A stretch of DNA of 5,898 bases from Pseudomonadota bacterium (GCA_023392205.1 JAEVZN010000070.1:1-5898); one strand, 5' to 3'; numbered from the stretch's first letter, positions 1-5,701 are shown. Program-made: numbers and translations. Notes: generated from the letters alone by a model not told the origin.

Positions 1-12
1 CACAAATTACTT

Positions 13-39
13 CGTCAATGCAGGATACGCTTCCGTCAA
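13..39 (-). promoter_or_regulatory. Pair of TTGACG hexamers spaced 21 bp, possible -35 box or operator
   Basis: On the minus strand the hexamer TTGACG occurs at 39-34 and again at 18-13. The two copies start 21 bp apart, about two helical turns. TTGACG is a good match to an alphaproteobacterial housekeeping -35 element. The first copy has no convincing -10 at 17 bp. The -10 of the second would fall outside the window, so it could serve a minus-strand gene to the left. It could equally be a two-site operator or chance. I see no coding region in 1-52. Confidence 0.2.
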
Positions 40-52
40 AACATGAACCGCT

Positions 53-187
53 CTAGACGGCCGTTTCTCTGCGGCCGGCGTCAGGCGACGAAGGTCTCCC
101 CGCCGCATGGCGGGCCGCAAAGAAAGCGGCAAGTTCGATTGCGCCAAGCAGCACCACCAGCGCCAGGATTTTCGGATCGATCGGCAT
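53..187 (-). CDS. Probable small single-pass membrane protein, 44 aa
   Basis: I do not recognise this protein by name. The frame starts at ATG 187-185 and ends at TAG 55-53. Translation gives a short polar start (MPIDPK), then a continuous hydrophobic stretch at about residues 7-25 (ILALVVLLGAIELAAFFAA), then a polar, basic tail (RHAAGRPSSPDAGRETAV). This is the pattern of a single transmembrane helix with a short tail. Codons are mostly G/C at the third position, like neighbouring genes. There is no strong Shine-Dalgarno sequence (only a GGTAA about 5 nt upstream), which is the main reason for doubt. It lies 76 bp after the 128-aa hypothetical gene on the same strand and might be co-transcribed. 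A function cannot be assigned. Confidence 0.5.
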   Translation of the reverse strand: MPIDPKILALVVLLGAIELAAFFAARHAAGRPSSPDAGRRETAV

Positions 188-263
188 GCAATTACCGGTT
201 ACAGGGTCGTCGGGTCAGATTGTCATCGGGTTGCAAGGCGGCCGGACCGGATGGAAATGCCGG

Positions 264-650
264 TTACATGGCCGGCTGCGGGGAGCCGACGCCACCATTT
301 CCCGACCGGCCCCAGCTTTTGATCCAGCGCCTTGGGCCCTTGCGGGGCTGAGTCGGAGGCGCGGTGCGGGCGACGAGCTCGCGGTCGAGCTCCTGCAAGG
401 CGACCATGACCTCGTCGAAGCTGACGGCCTGGCCGCTGCCGGGCATTTCGCGCAACGTCGGGGCCGCCTCGACCGTGCAGGCATCGGACGCCCAGGACGA
501 CAGGATCGCCCGCTTTTCGTAGAGAGTCAGGCTTGGATCGCCGACAACGGCATTCGGATGAGTAAAGACCCGCGATGGGTGCAAGAGGGCGTCAAGGTCG
601 CTGCCGGATGGCGCGCCGGCGCCGGCGAGATTGTCGCGAATTCGGTCCAT
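264..650 (-). CDS. Conserved hypothetical protein, 128 aa
   Basis: An uncharacterised protein of a type I recognise from Hyphomicrobiales genomes, with no known function. The start is ATG 650-648, because an AGGAGG Shine-Dalgarno core lies about 5 nt upstream. The open frame runs upstream to 842, but that stretch has no comparable start. The conserved-looking core is residues 23-66: HPSRVF, then a short linker, then LTLYEKRAILSSWASDAC and VEAAPTLR. A second predicted helix is around 77-95 (VSFDEVMVALQELDRELVA). The last 30 residues are basic, proline- and glycine-rich and probably disordered. There is no signal peptide or membrane segment, so it is likely cytoplasmic. It sits 170 bp downstream of the nucleotidase gene on the same strand and probably has its own promoter. 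The one core cysteine (C58) is not part of a recognisable motif. Confidence 0.85.
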   Translation of the reverse strand: MDRIRDNLAGAGAPSGSDLDALLHPSRVFTHPNAVVGDPSLTLYEKRAILSSWASDACTVEAAPTLREMPGSGQAVSFDEVMVALQELDRELVARTAPPTQPRKGPRRWIKSWGRSGNGGVGSPQPAM

Positions 651-768
651 GGCATCCTCCTTTCCTCCAAGACCGGCCGCAGACAGCGGCAAGCCGGGCC
701 TGCAGCGCCCGGCGGCGAATGAAATCGGGAGCCAGATTTCAGCTTTCAAGGGGCTGCAAGTGCGCCGG

Positions 769-794
769 AACTGCGACACTTCGGCCCCGGTTCC
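769..794 (-). promoter_or_regulatory. Possible EcfG-type (general stress) promoter upstream of the 128-aa hypothetical
   Basis: On the minus strand GGAAC (794-790) is followed after 17 nt by AGTT (772-769). The alphaproteobacterial EcfG sigma-factor consensus is GGAAC, 16-17 nt, then CGTT, so this is one mismatch away. It lies in the 170-bp intergenic region between the nucleotidase gene and the 128-aa gene, about 120 nt before the latter's start codon, pointing toward it. The motif is short and such matches arise by chance, so this is a weak candidate. Confidence 0.22.
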
Positions 795-820
795 ATTGCG
801 CCTCGTAAGCCCGAACGGCG

Positions 821-1540
821 CTATCGCGCGGCCGTCACGCAATGTGCGGTCAGAAAGCCCACCAGATCTTCCGTGACATGGTGCACATGCGGTGACTCGC
901 GGCCTTCCAGCTCCCAGTCCTCGCGGAAGACCTCGCGCGTGCCCTCCGGCACGACCAGCACGGTGGTCATCCCGAGTTTGTGCGGGACGGCGAGATTGCG
1001 CGCCAGATCCTCGAACATGGCCGCGCGCGCGGGGTTCACCCCGTGCCGCGCCAGGAAGCGGTCATAGGTCAGCGCCGAGGGTTTGGGTTCAAGTTCGGCG
1101 GCGACGATATCGAACACGTCCTCGAAATGCGTATGGATGTCGAGCCGCCGCATGATCGCGTCTGCGTGCTTGCGGGTGCCGTTGGTGAAGATGAGCTTGC
1201 GGCCGGGAAGCCGTTCAAGCGCCGCCCCCAGCGCCGCATCCGCCTCGAGCGGCGAGTGATCGATTTCATGCACGAAATCGAGAAAGTCGTCCGGCTTCAT
1301 GCCGTGTTCGGTCATCAGCCCGCGCATCGAGGTGCCATAGCGCCGGTAATAATCCTTCTGCAATTTGAAGGCGTCGTCATGGGCGATGTCGAGGAAATTC
1401 GCGATGAAGTCGCGGATGCGCGTGTCGACCTGCTGCCACAGATTGAGGTGATGCGGATACAGCGTGTTGTCGAGATCGAACACCCAGGTCTCGATATGGG
1501 AAAAGGTGGGCGTGCGCGGCGAGGTGGCAGGAGCGGTCAT
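821..1540 (-). CDS. HAD-superfamily hydrolase, probable pyrimidine 5'-nucleotidase
   Basis: A cytoplasmic phosphatase of the haloacid dehalogenase superfamily, 239 aa, expected to dephosphorylate pyrimidine mononucleotides such as UMP and CMP. All four HAD motifs are visible. Motif I is FDLDNTLYP at residues 21-29, with nucleophile D22 and acid/base D24. Motif II is IFTNGT around T119. Motif III is K153 in EPKPS. Motif IV is FEDLARNL with E177 and D178, for Mg2+ binding. The DLDNTLYP form of motif I and the helical cap between motifs I and II (about 35-110) are typical of the pyrimidine 5'-nucleotidase (Sdt1-like) group. I chose ATG 1540-1538. The frame extends to 1597, but the extra 19 residues are arginine- and cysteine-rich and precede the expected start. 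The ribosome site is weak (GAAAGA). The exact substrate is inferred from the family and could be another phosphate ester. Confidence 0.92.
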   Translation of the reverse strand: MTAPATSPRTPTFSHIETWVFDLDNTLYPHHLNLWQQVDTRIRDFIANFLDIAHDDAFKLQKDYYRRYGTSMRGLMTEHGMKPDDFLDFVHEIDHSPLEADAALGAALERLPGRKLIFTNGTRKHADAIMRRLDIHTHFEDVFDIVAAELEPKPSALTYDRFLARHGVNPARAAMFEDLARNLAVPHKLGMTTVLVVPEGTREVFREDWELEGRESPHVHHVTEDLVGFLTAHCVTAAR

Positions 1541-1648
1541 AAGTCTTTCATTAGGACAGCACGCCCGGACTTTCCAGCGGCGCAATGGCTTGGCCACGTT
1601 CCCAAGGACGGGGAGAGAGGCAGGAACTCCGGATACAGGCAGTCGTGG

Positions 1649-2644
1649 CTATTTGAACCGCAGCACTGCCGCTTCCTTGCCGCCGATCTCGATGGCGGCG
1701 AAGCCGGTCTGCGACAGCCCGCGGCCGGTGCAATCGATCTGGTCGTAAAATTCGAACCTTGTCGGCCGGGTGCACATCGGATGGCTGCCGCCCCAGGCCA
1801 TCGGCTGCGCGCCCGCTGTGAGCGCTCTGCCGTTCGTATCGACGGCCTCCGCAAACGAGAAGATGCGTTTCGGTTCGCCGGCAATATCCGGCCGCAGGCA
1901 GCGGCCCGGTTCGACGCGATACCAGCCGCGCGTGGTCACGCCATTGCCATCCTCGATTCCGAGCGCGGCCATGACCGCATAGGGCGTGTCATTGCACCAG
2001 GAAAAGGCGCCGCCGGGCTTCTGGGCGATATCGATCAGCGCCGCGAAAATATCCGCGCGGGCTGCGGCGGTAACCGGAAGCTTGTTGTCGAGCGCGAATT
2101 GCCGGATCGCATTATCAGTCCGTTCGCCGCGCACGCCGTCGATGGGACCGGGATCGTAGCCCGCCACTGCCAGCAATCTCTGCAATCCGGCGTCGCGGGC
2201 CTGATCGGAATCGTAGCCGGCTTCTTCGGCGAGCGTGACGACCGCGCCCTGTTCGGATTGTGCGGGTGCCGCGGCGCTGAACGGCACTGGCTTCTGGCTG
2301 CCGCGGCAATTGCGGGCATTGCCGTTCGAGAAATTATCGGGCGCCACGCAGAATTCGGTGTCGCCACGTTGCGGCAGCGGGGAGGGGCCGTAGATCTTCG
2401 GCGCGCGCGCATGCACGAACATCTGGCCGGGCGGAAGCGCGCCCTGCATCACATGGCGGCATTGTCCGGGATCGAGCCTGTACCAGCCGCGCGACATTGC
2501 GCTGCCGCCCTGTTCGAAAGCCAGCGCCGCATCGACCACATAGCTCATGCGGTTGCACAATTGCAGATCGGCCCGCGCGGATGTGCAGGCGAAAGCGGTC
2601 GTAAATGCGACCGTCAAACCGATCCAATGAGATGCCATCGCCAT
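1649..2644 (-). CDS. Secreted DUF1036 protein with two DUF1036 copies around a peptidoglycan-binding-like domain
   Basis: An exported protein of 331 aa with unknown biochemical role. Residues 1-25 form a signal peptide ending in the AxA site ARA|D. The first DUF1036 unit spans about 27-118 (LCNRMSYVVDAAL, RGWYRLDPGQC). A peptidoglycan-binding-like helical segment follows at about 152-190 (LQRLLAVAGYDPGPIDG, then TDNAIRQFALDN). A second DUF1036 unit spans about 215-331 (WCNDTPYAVMAALG, RGWYRVEPGRC). Each unit has four cysteines at comparable places (30, 62, 99, 113 and 217, 249, 291, 305), suggesting periplasmic disulfides. The start is ATG 2644 or ATG 2638, two codons later; neither has a strong ribosome site and both keep the signal peptide. 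It lies 76 bp after the barrel gene on the same strand. Domain names come from recognition; peptidoglycan binding is inferred. Confidence 0.88.
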   Translation of the reverse strand: MAMASHWIGLTVAFTTAFACTSARADLQLCNRMSYVVDAALAFEQGGSAMSRGWYRLDPGQCRHVMQGALPPGQMFVHARAPKIYGPSPLPQRGDTEFCVAPDNFSNGNARNCRGSQKPVPFSAAAPAQSEQGAVVTLAEEAGYDSDQARDAGLQRLLAVAGYDPGPIDGVRGERTDNAIRQFALDNKLPVTAAARADIFAALIDIAQKPGGAFSWCNDTPYAVMAALGIEDGNGVTTRGWYRVEPGRCLRPDIAGEPKRIFSFAEAVDTNGRALTAGAQPMAWGGSHPMCTRPTRFEFYDQIDCTGRGLSQTGFAAIEIGGKEAAVLRFK

Positions 2645-2696
2645 CGCCCGCGCCCTGCGATTGCCGTGCGGGCAAGGTGCTGTGCGGAGGGTAAAT

Positions 2697-2713
2697 GCGG
2701 GGTTAATGCCCGC
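2697..2713 (-). other. Short GC hairpin just after the barrel gene stop codon
   Basis: A perfect 5-bp GC stem (GCGGG/CCCGC) with a 7-nt loop lies 7 nt past the stop of the outer-membrane barrel gene, in the 76-bp gap before the DUF1036 gene. There is no T-run after the stem on the minus strand (ATTTACCC follows), so it is not a convincing intrinsic terminator. It may attenuate read-through or protect the 3' end of the upstream message. A second small inverted repeat, TTGCC/GGCAA with a 5-nt loop, is at 2661-2675, close to the DUF1036 start. Confidence 0.25.
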
Positions 2714-2720
2714 GTCCCGA

Positions 2721-3944
2721 TCAGCGGCCCGGCGTGGGATCGGGCCGGAACGGATCGAAACGCTTTGTCACCGCCGCGGTGACGACGTGATCGGTGAATT
2801 CCTTGGTGGGATCGTTCGAGTCATTGTGCAGGTAGCGATAATCGAACCGCAGGTCCCATTCCTGCCAGAAAAAGCCCGGCAGCAGAACCATCGCGCCCGG
2901 AATGAGCAGCGTGTCCCGGCGCTTTTCGCCGGTCACGGTCCCGGTGACGTAATCGTCGCTGTAATCGCGCCAGCTGGCGGCAAGGCTTGCGCCGACCGTC
3001 ACCCAGGGCGTGATCTGCTGATAAACTTCGGCGCGTCCGCCGATCTCGCGATACTTGCCGGGCTGGATCTCCGTAACCAGCGTGTTGGTCACCGCGCCGG
3101 AAATGTCGCTCCACAGCACCCAGGGCGACAAGGCGACGAGATTGCCCTCGCCGAACACCTTCGGGATCGCGACCCGCGCGCGGATATCGTAATACCAGCC
3201 TTCCTGGCTCGGGAAGTAGCTGTCATATGACCGGTAGGCCGCGCGCAGGCGCAGCGAATGGAAGATGCCTTGGGCGGTCTGGCCTTCGAAGGTCGCGCTG
3301 CCGGAGCCTTCGCCGTAATAGAAGCGATCGTTGAAATACCCGGCCGCGGCGCCGAGCGCGGTCGTCAGGCTGAGCCCCGGCCAGATATCGAACACAGGAC
3401 CGGTCTCGCCGCCGGCATGCGCGTAATTCAGGTCACCATAGCGTGTATTGGCGCGGCCGAAGACGGCGGCATTGGTGCGCCACGCCTGTCCGCCGATCTT
3501 GCGCTCGTCCTGCAGCGCAACGAGGCCCTGGCCGAAAAACGTGCTCTTTCCGGACCCGCTGACGGGGTTGGTGTACGGGTTCTGGTTGCCCGGGAGGTAG
3601 TAGAGCGGATTGGATTCGTAGCCGGTACCGAGTTCGACAGTGACCTGCGTGAAGTTCGGCTGGATGGCGCGGCGGATGCGCATCAGCCCGATCTTGGCGT
3701 CGAAATTGTCGGGGTCGTTCAGGACCACGCGCTCATAGGCCATCAATGCCCAGCGCAGTTCGCCCTGGCTTTCCGCCACACGCGCAAACTTTAGATTGAG
3801 TTCGGTGTTGGCCGGCTCGCGCATGACCTGCGCGTAAAGTGTGTCGATTTCTTTCGCGCTTGACGTGGCGGCACCGATCAGAGCCGAAAAGGCCAATGCC
3901 GCAAATGCCGCGAGCGGGCGCAGAATCCCCCGATTCCAATTCAC
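2721..3944 (-). CDS. Outer-membrane beta-barrel protein with N-terminal TPR, Slam/DUF560-like architecture
   Basis: A 407-aa envelope protein. Residues 1-30 are a signal peptide (hydrophobic 9-26, likely cleavage at SSA|KE). Residues 35-94 are helical and TPR-like (EPANTELNLKFARVAESQG, then ALMAYERVVLNDPDNFDAKIG). From about 97 to 396 the sequence alternates aromatic and polar residues in the manner of a transmembrane barrel (GYESNPLYYL, AAYRSYDSYF, LRFDYRYLHNDSND), ending in AVTKRF, which resembles a last strand with terminal F, plus an 11-residue tail. A periplasmic TPR followed by a barrel of roughly 300 residues is the layout of surface lipoprotein assembly modifiers (Slam, DUF560). The TPR part here is shorter than usual, so another TPR-barrel family is possible. 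The start is GTG at 3944-3942, the codon that gives a complete signal peptide. It is divergent from the FecR-domain gene and 76 bp before the DUF1036 gene. Confidence 0.85.
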   Translation of the reverse strand: MNWNRGILRPLAAFAALAFSALIGAATSSAKEIDTLYAQVMREPANTELNLKFARVAESQGELRWALMAYERVVLNDPDNFDAKIGLMRIRRAIQPNFTQVTVELGTGYESNPLYYLPGNQNPYTNPVSGSGKSTFFGQGLVALQDERKIGGQAWRTNAAVFGRANTRYGDLNYAHAGGETGPVFDIWPGLSLTTALGAAAGYFNDRFYYGEGSGSATFEGQTAQGIFHSLRLRAAYRSYDSYFPSQEGWYYDIRARVAIPKVFGEGNLVALSPWVLWSDISGAVTNTLVTEIQPGKYREIGGRAEVYQQITPWVTVGASLAASWRDYSDDYVTGTVTGEKRRDTLLIPGAMVLLPGFFWQEWDLRFDYRYLHNDSNDPTKEFTDHVVTAAVTKRFDPFRPDPTPGR

Positions 3945-4113
3945 GTGCGAATTCCCAACTTTCAGGCAACACTCGATTGCAAATTACATCCTCGTCTAGC
4001 CTAAACGGGAACAGTCGGCTATGCAGGAAACGCCTCGGGACGATCAACCCTGTGGGCCGTGTTTCCGAAACCACACCCGTCTCGGCGGGGTAACTTCAGC
4101 GATTGCACACGTC
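3945..4113. promoter_or_regulatory. Shared divergent promoter region between the barrel and FecR-domain genes
   Basis: These 169 bp separate the two start codons and must carry both promoters unless the genes are read from elsewhere. Toward the barrel gene, TGTAAT at 3988-3983 on the minus strand is one base from the -10 consensus, but its -35 (TTCCCG) is poor. Toward the FecR gene, TTGCAA at 3978-3983 could be a -35, but no good -10 follows it. A perfect 5+1+5 inverted repeat, GTTTC-C-GAAAC, lies at 4061-4071, about 43 nt before the FecR start codon. Individual elements are uncertain; only the divergent layout is firm. Confidence 0.4.
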
Positions 4114-4830
4114 ATGCCGCCATCCCGTCCTGCCATCCTTCCGTTTTCACTTGCCGTTGCTGCACTGACGCTGGCTGGCCAGCAGGGCGCGCTGGCCGAT
4201 ACCCGGATCGGCGTCGCGGCGGTGGTGAAAAACGACGTGCGCGGCAAGAGCGGCGCGTTGGCTGTGGGCAGTTCGGTGTTCGCAAACGAGCGCATCAAGA
4301 CCGGCGATGCGGCGGCTGCGCAGCTCATGTTTTCCGACAAGACCGTGCTGAATATGGGTCCGAAGGCGGAATTGCTGCTCGACAAGTATGTGTATAACCC
4401 CAATCGCGGGACCGGCCAGGTCGTCGTGAATGCGGTGCAGGGGTCGATGCGCTTCGTGACGGGTGCGCAGAACCCCACCAATTATCAGATCAGGACGCCG
4501 GTCGCCACGCTCGGCATTCGCGGTACCGTGGTCGATCTGCAGATTTCGTCACTTGAAACGTTCATCGGTGTTCTCGAAGGCACACTCACTGTGCGGATGC
4601 GGGACGGTTCGCTGATGACGGTGAATGCCGGCCAGTACGTGGTCATCGCCGCCAACGGGACGAAAAAGGCCAGCGGCCCCTACAAAGGCAACGGTGCGAC
4701 GCACCCGGATTTCCCCGACTATATACGCATCGACGAGATCAACCAGCTGAACGCGATCGATGCACGCAACTACGTGGCGCCTTCGCCGGTGGAGTCCTTG
4801 CCGGTTTTCACCTGCTCCTACTCGTGCTGA
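4114..4830 (+). CDS. Exported FecR-domain protein
   Basis: A 238-aa protein with a signal peptide at residues 1-28 (hydrophobic 9-21, AxA site ALA|D), so the mature form is periplasmic or beyond. The mature part is a FecR domain at about 29-180: a beta-rich N-terminal half (NERIKTGDAAAAQLMFSD, TVLNMGP), then the diagnostic IRTPVATLGIRGT at 126-138, followed by GVLEGTLTVR and VNAGQYVVI. No N-terminal anti-sigma region or transmembrane anchor is present, unlike the iron-dicitrate regulator FecR, so it should not be assumed to signal to a sigma factor. The tail (181-238) is polar and ends in CSYSC, with C234 and C238 the only cysteines of the mature protein. The start is ATG 4114, because it begins the signal peptide. 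The frame is open from 4021, but those residues look non-coding and the ribosome site is weak either way. The divergent barrel gene suggests a functional partner. Confidence 0.9.
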   Translation: MPPSRPAILPFSLAVAALTLAGQQGALADTRIGVAAVVKNDVRGKSGALAVGSSVFANERIKTGDAAAAQLMFSDKTVLNMGPKAELLLDKYVYNPNRGTGQVVVNAVQGSMRFVTGAQNPTNYQIRTPVATLGIRGTVVDLQISSLETFIGVLEGTLTVRMRDGSLMTVNAGQYVVIAANGTKKASGPYKGNGATHPDFPDYIRIDEINQLNAIDARNYVAPSPVESLPVFTCSYSC

Positions 4831-4949
4831 CGATAGCGTCGCCGAAATTTCTGTGAGTCGATACCGCTGAAGCGAAAGGCCCGCCCTTCCGAAACGGGGA
4901 AGAGCGAGCCGAGCGGTCACGACGCAATTACAGACATCGCCGTCCTGTT

Positions 4950-5528
4950 TCAGGCGACACGTTCCAAAGTCACCGGCACCGGCCGGCAGATTGTGGTGCA
5001 GACCGGCGAATGCGCCTGCGCATAGCCGATCAGGTCGTCCAGTTCCTTGTCGGAGCAATCCGCCTTCACATGCATGCGGATGCGGATCGCCGAATAGCCC
5101 GGCATGACATTTTCATCGAGGCCGAGGATGCCATGCGCATCGAGGTCGCCTTCGAGTTCGGTGCGCAATGACTGCACCTTGATGCCGCGCGCGGCGGCAT
5201 GCAGCACAAAGGTGGTGGTCACGCATCCGGCCAGCGCGTGCAGCAGATATTCGACCGGATTGGCGCCTTGGTTGTGGCCGAGCAAAACCGGCGGTTCGCC
5301 ATTGGTATATTCGAAGGCCGCATTGCGCGAAGTGTCCTCCTGTCCGGCGCCGTAGAAGTCGCGGATAGTGGAGCGGTTCTCGCCGCCATTGATCCAGCGA
5401 TTGCGGGCGCGGAACTGGAATTTGGCAAGGCTGGGATCGGCCTGGATGGCGGCGATCGTGTCCATTCCGGCCTGCATGTCGAGACCGTTGATCAGGGTCG
5501 TCCGTTCGGCGAGGGCTTGCTGTGACAT
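4950..5528 (-). CDS. OsmC-family protein, thiol peroxidase-like
   Basis: A cytoplasmic protein of 192 aa in the OsmC/Ohr superfamily, whose studied members reduce organic hydroperoxides using a cysteine pair. The N-terminal 40 residues are a helical extension beyond the compact OsmC fold. The fold follows with LGHNQGANPVEYLLHALAGC at 83-102, giving the candidate peroxidatic cysteine C102, and SPVCTTICRPVPV at 174-186, giving the resolving candidate C177 with a further C181. C158 is a fourth cysteine. Start ATG 5528-5526 is preceded by GGAG about 9 nt upstream. The open frame runs to 5621, but the added residues are proline-rich and unlike the family. It is convergent with the FecR-domain gene (119-bp gap) and divergent from a GlxA-type regulator, which probably controls it. 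Specific substrate is unknown; many OsmC paralogues are uncharacterised. Confidence 0.93.
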   Translation of the reverse strand: MSQQALAERTTLINGLDMQAGMDTIAAIQADPSLAKFQFRARNRWINGGENRSTIRDFYGAGQEDTSRNAAFEYTNGEPPVLLGHNQGANPVEYLLHALAGCVTTTFVLHAAARGIKVQSLRTELEGDLDAHGILGLDENVMPGYSAIRIRMHVKADCSDKELDDLIGYAQAHSPVCTTICRPVPVTLERVA

Positions 5529-5701
5529 GGTGAGACTCCATCTGGTTCTGAGGGGTTCGGGATCGGGAATTTCCAGTCCTGGCGTTGCCCCGGTTCTGTT
5601 TGGCGTCGCCAATGACGGCAAATTAGGGCTGGACTCTCGGGAACTTCAGATCGAGTCTGGCCATAAACGATCCTTTCGTGCCAGCGATTGGAGAGCCGCC
5701 G
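5529..5701. promoter_or_regulatory. Divergent intergenic region between the OsmC-family gene and the GlxA-type regulator gene
   Basis: These 173 bp hold the start signals of both genes. The clear element is the perfect inverted repeat at 5600-5612, listed separately. CATAAA at 5662-5667 is a possible plus-strand -10 for the regulator, but no good -35 lies 16-18 bp before it. A looser pair, GACTC (5632-5636) and GAGTC (5653-5657), flanks 16 bp and may be chance. Confidence 0.4.
5600..5612. promoter_or_regulatory. Perfect inverted repeat TTGGCG-T-CGCCAA, candidate operator
   Basis: Two exact 6-bp arms around one base lie 72 nt upstream of the OsmC start codon and 90 nt upstream of the regulator start codon, where an operator serving both genes would be expected. 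By inference the divergent GlxA/AraC-type protein could bind it. However, AraC-family sites are usually direct repeats, so a different dimeric regulator is also possible. A 6-bp arm match occurs by chance in a few percent of regions this long. Confidence 0.35.

Noticed and set aside
186..722. A 178-codon plus-strand frame opposite the 128-aa hypothetical
   Set aside because: It overlaps antisense a gene with a strong ribosome site and a recognised conserved core; its composition is shadow-like.
651..842. N-terminal extension of the 128-aa hypothetical to 842
   Set aside because: The extension overlaps the end of the nucleotidase gene, has non-coding-like composition, and the AGGAGG site is placed for the start at 650.
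1589..1606. CTTGG/CCAAG inverted repeat between the DUF1036 and nucleotidase genes as a terminator
   Set aside because: Perfect 5-bp arms with an 8-nt loop, but weak and without a following T-run.
980..2782. A 600-codon open frame on the plus strand
   Set aside because: It is antisense to the nucleotidase and DUF1036 genes, both of which have clear family motifs. The product is arginine-, alanine- and histidine-rich with no recognisable domain, as expected for a GC-driven shadow frame.
3258..3794. A 178-codon plus-strand frame inside the barrel gene
   Set aside because: It is the antisense of barrel strands and shows no domain, ribosome site or signal of its own.
4021..4113. Longer start for the FecR-domain gene at 4021
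   Set aside because: It would bury the signal peptide behind 31 polar residues; the ATG at 4114 starts it directly.
4114..4830. Calling the FecR-domain protein an iron-siderophore sigma regulator
   Set aside because: No N-terminal anti-sigma region, no transmembrane anchor, and no adjacent ECF sigma factor or TonB receptor gene in the window.
4885..4903. CTTCC/GGAAG hairpin between the convergent FecR and OsmC genes as a bidirectional terminator
   Set aside because: The stem is only about 5 bp and there is no T-run on either side, so intrinsic termination is not supported.
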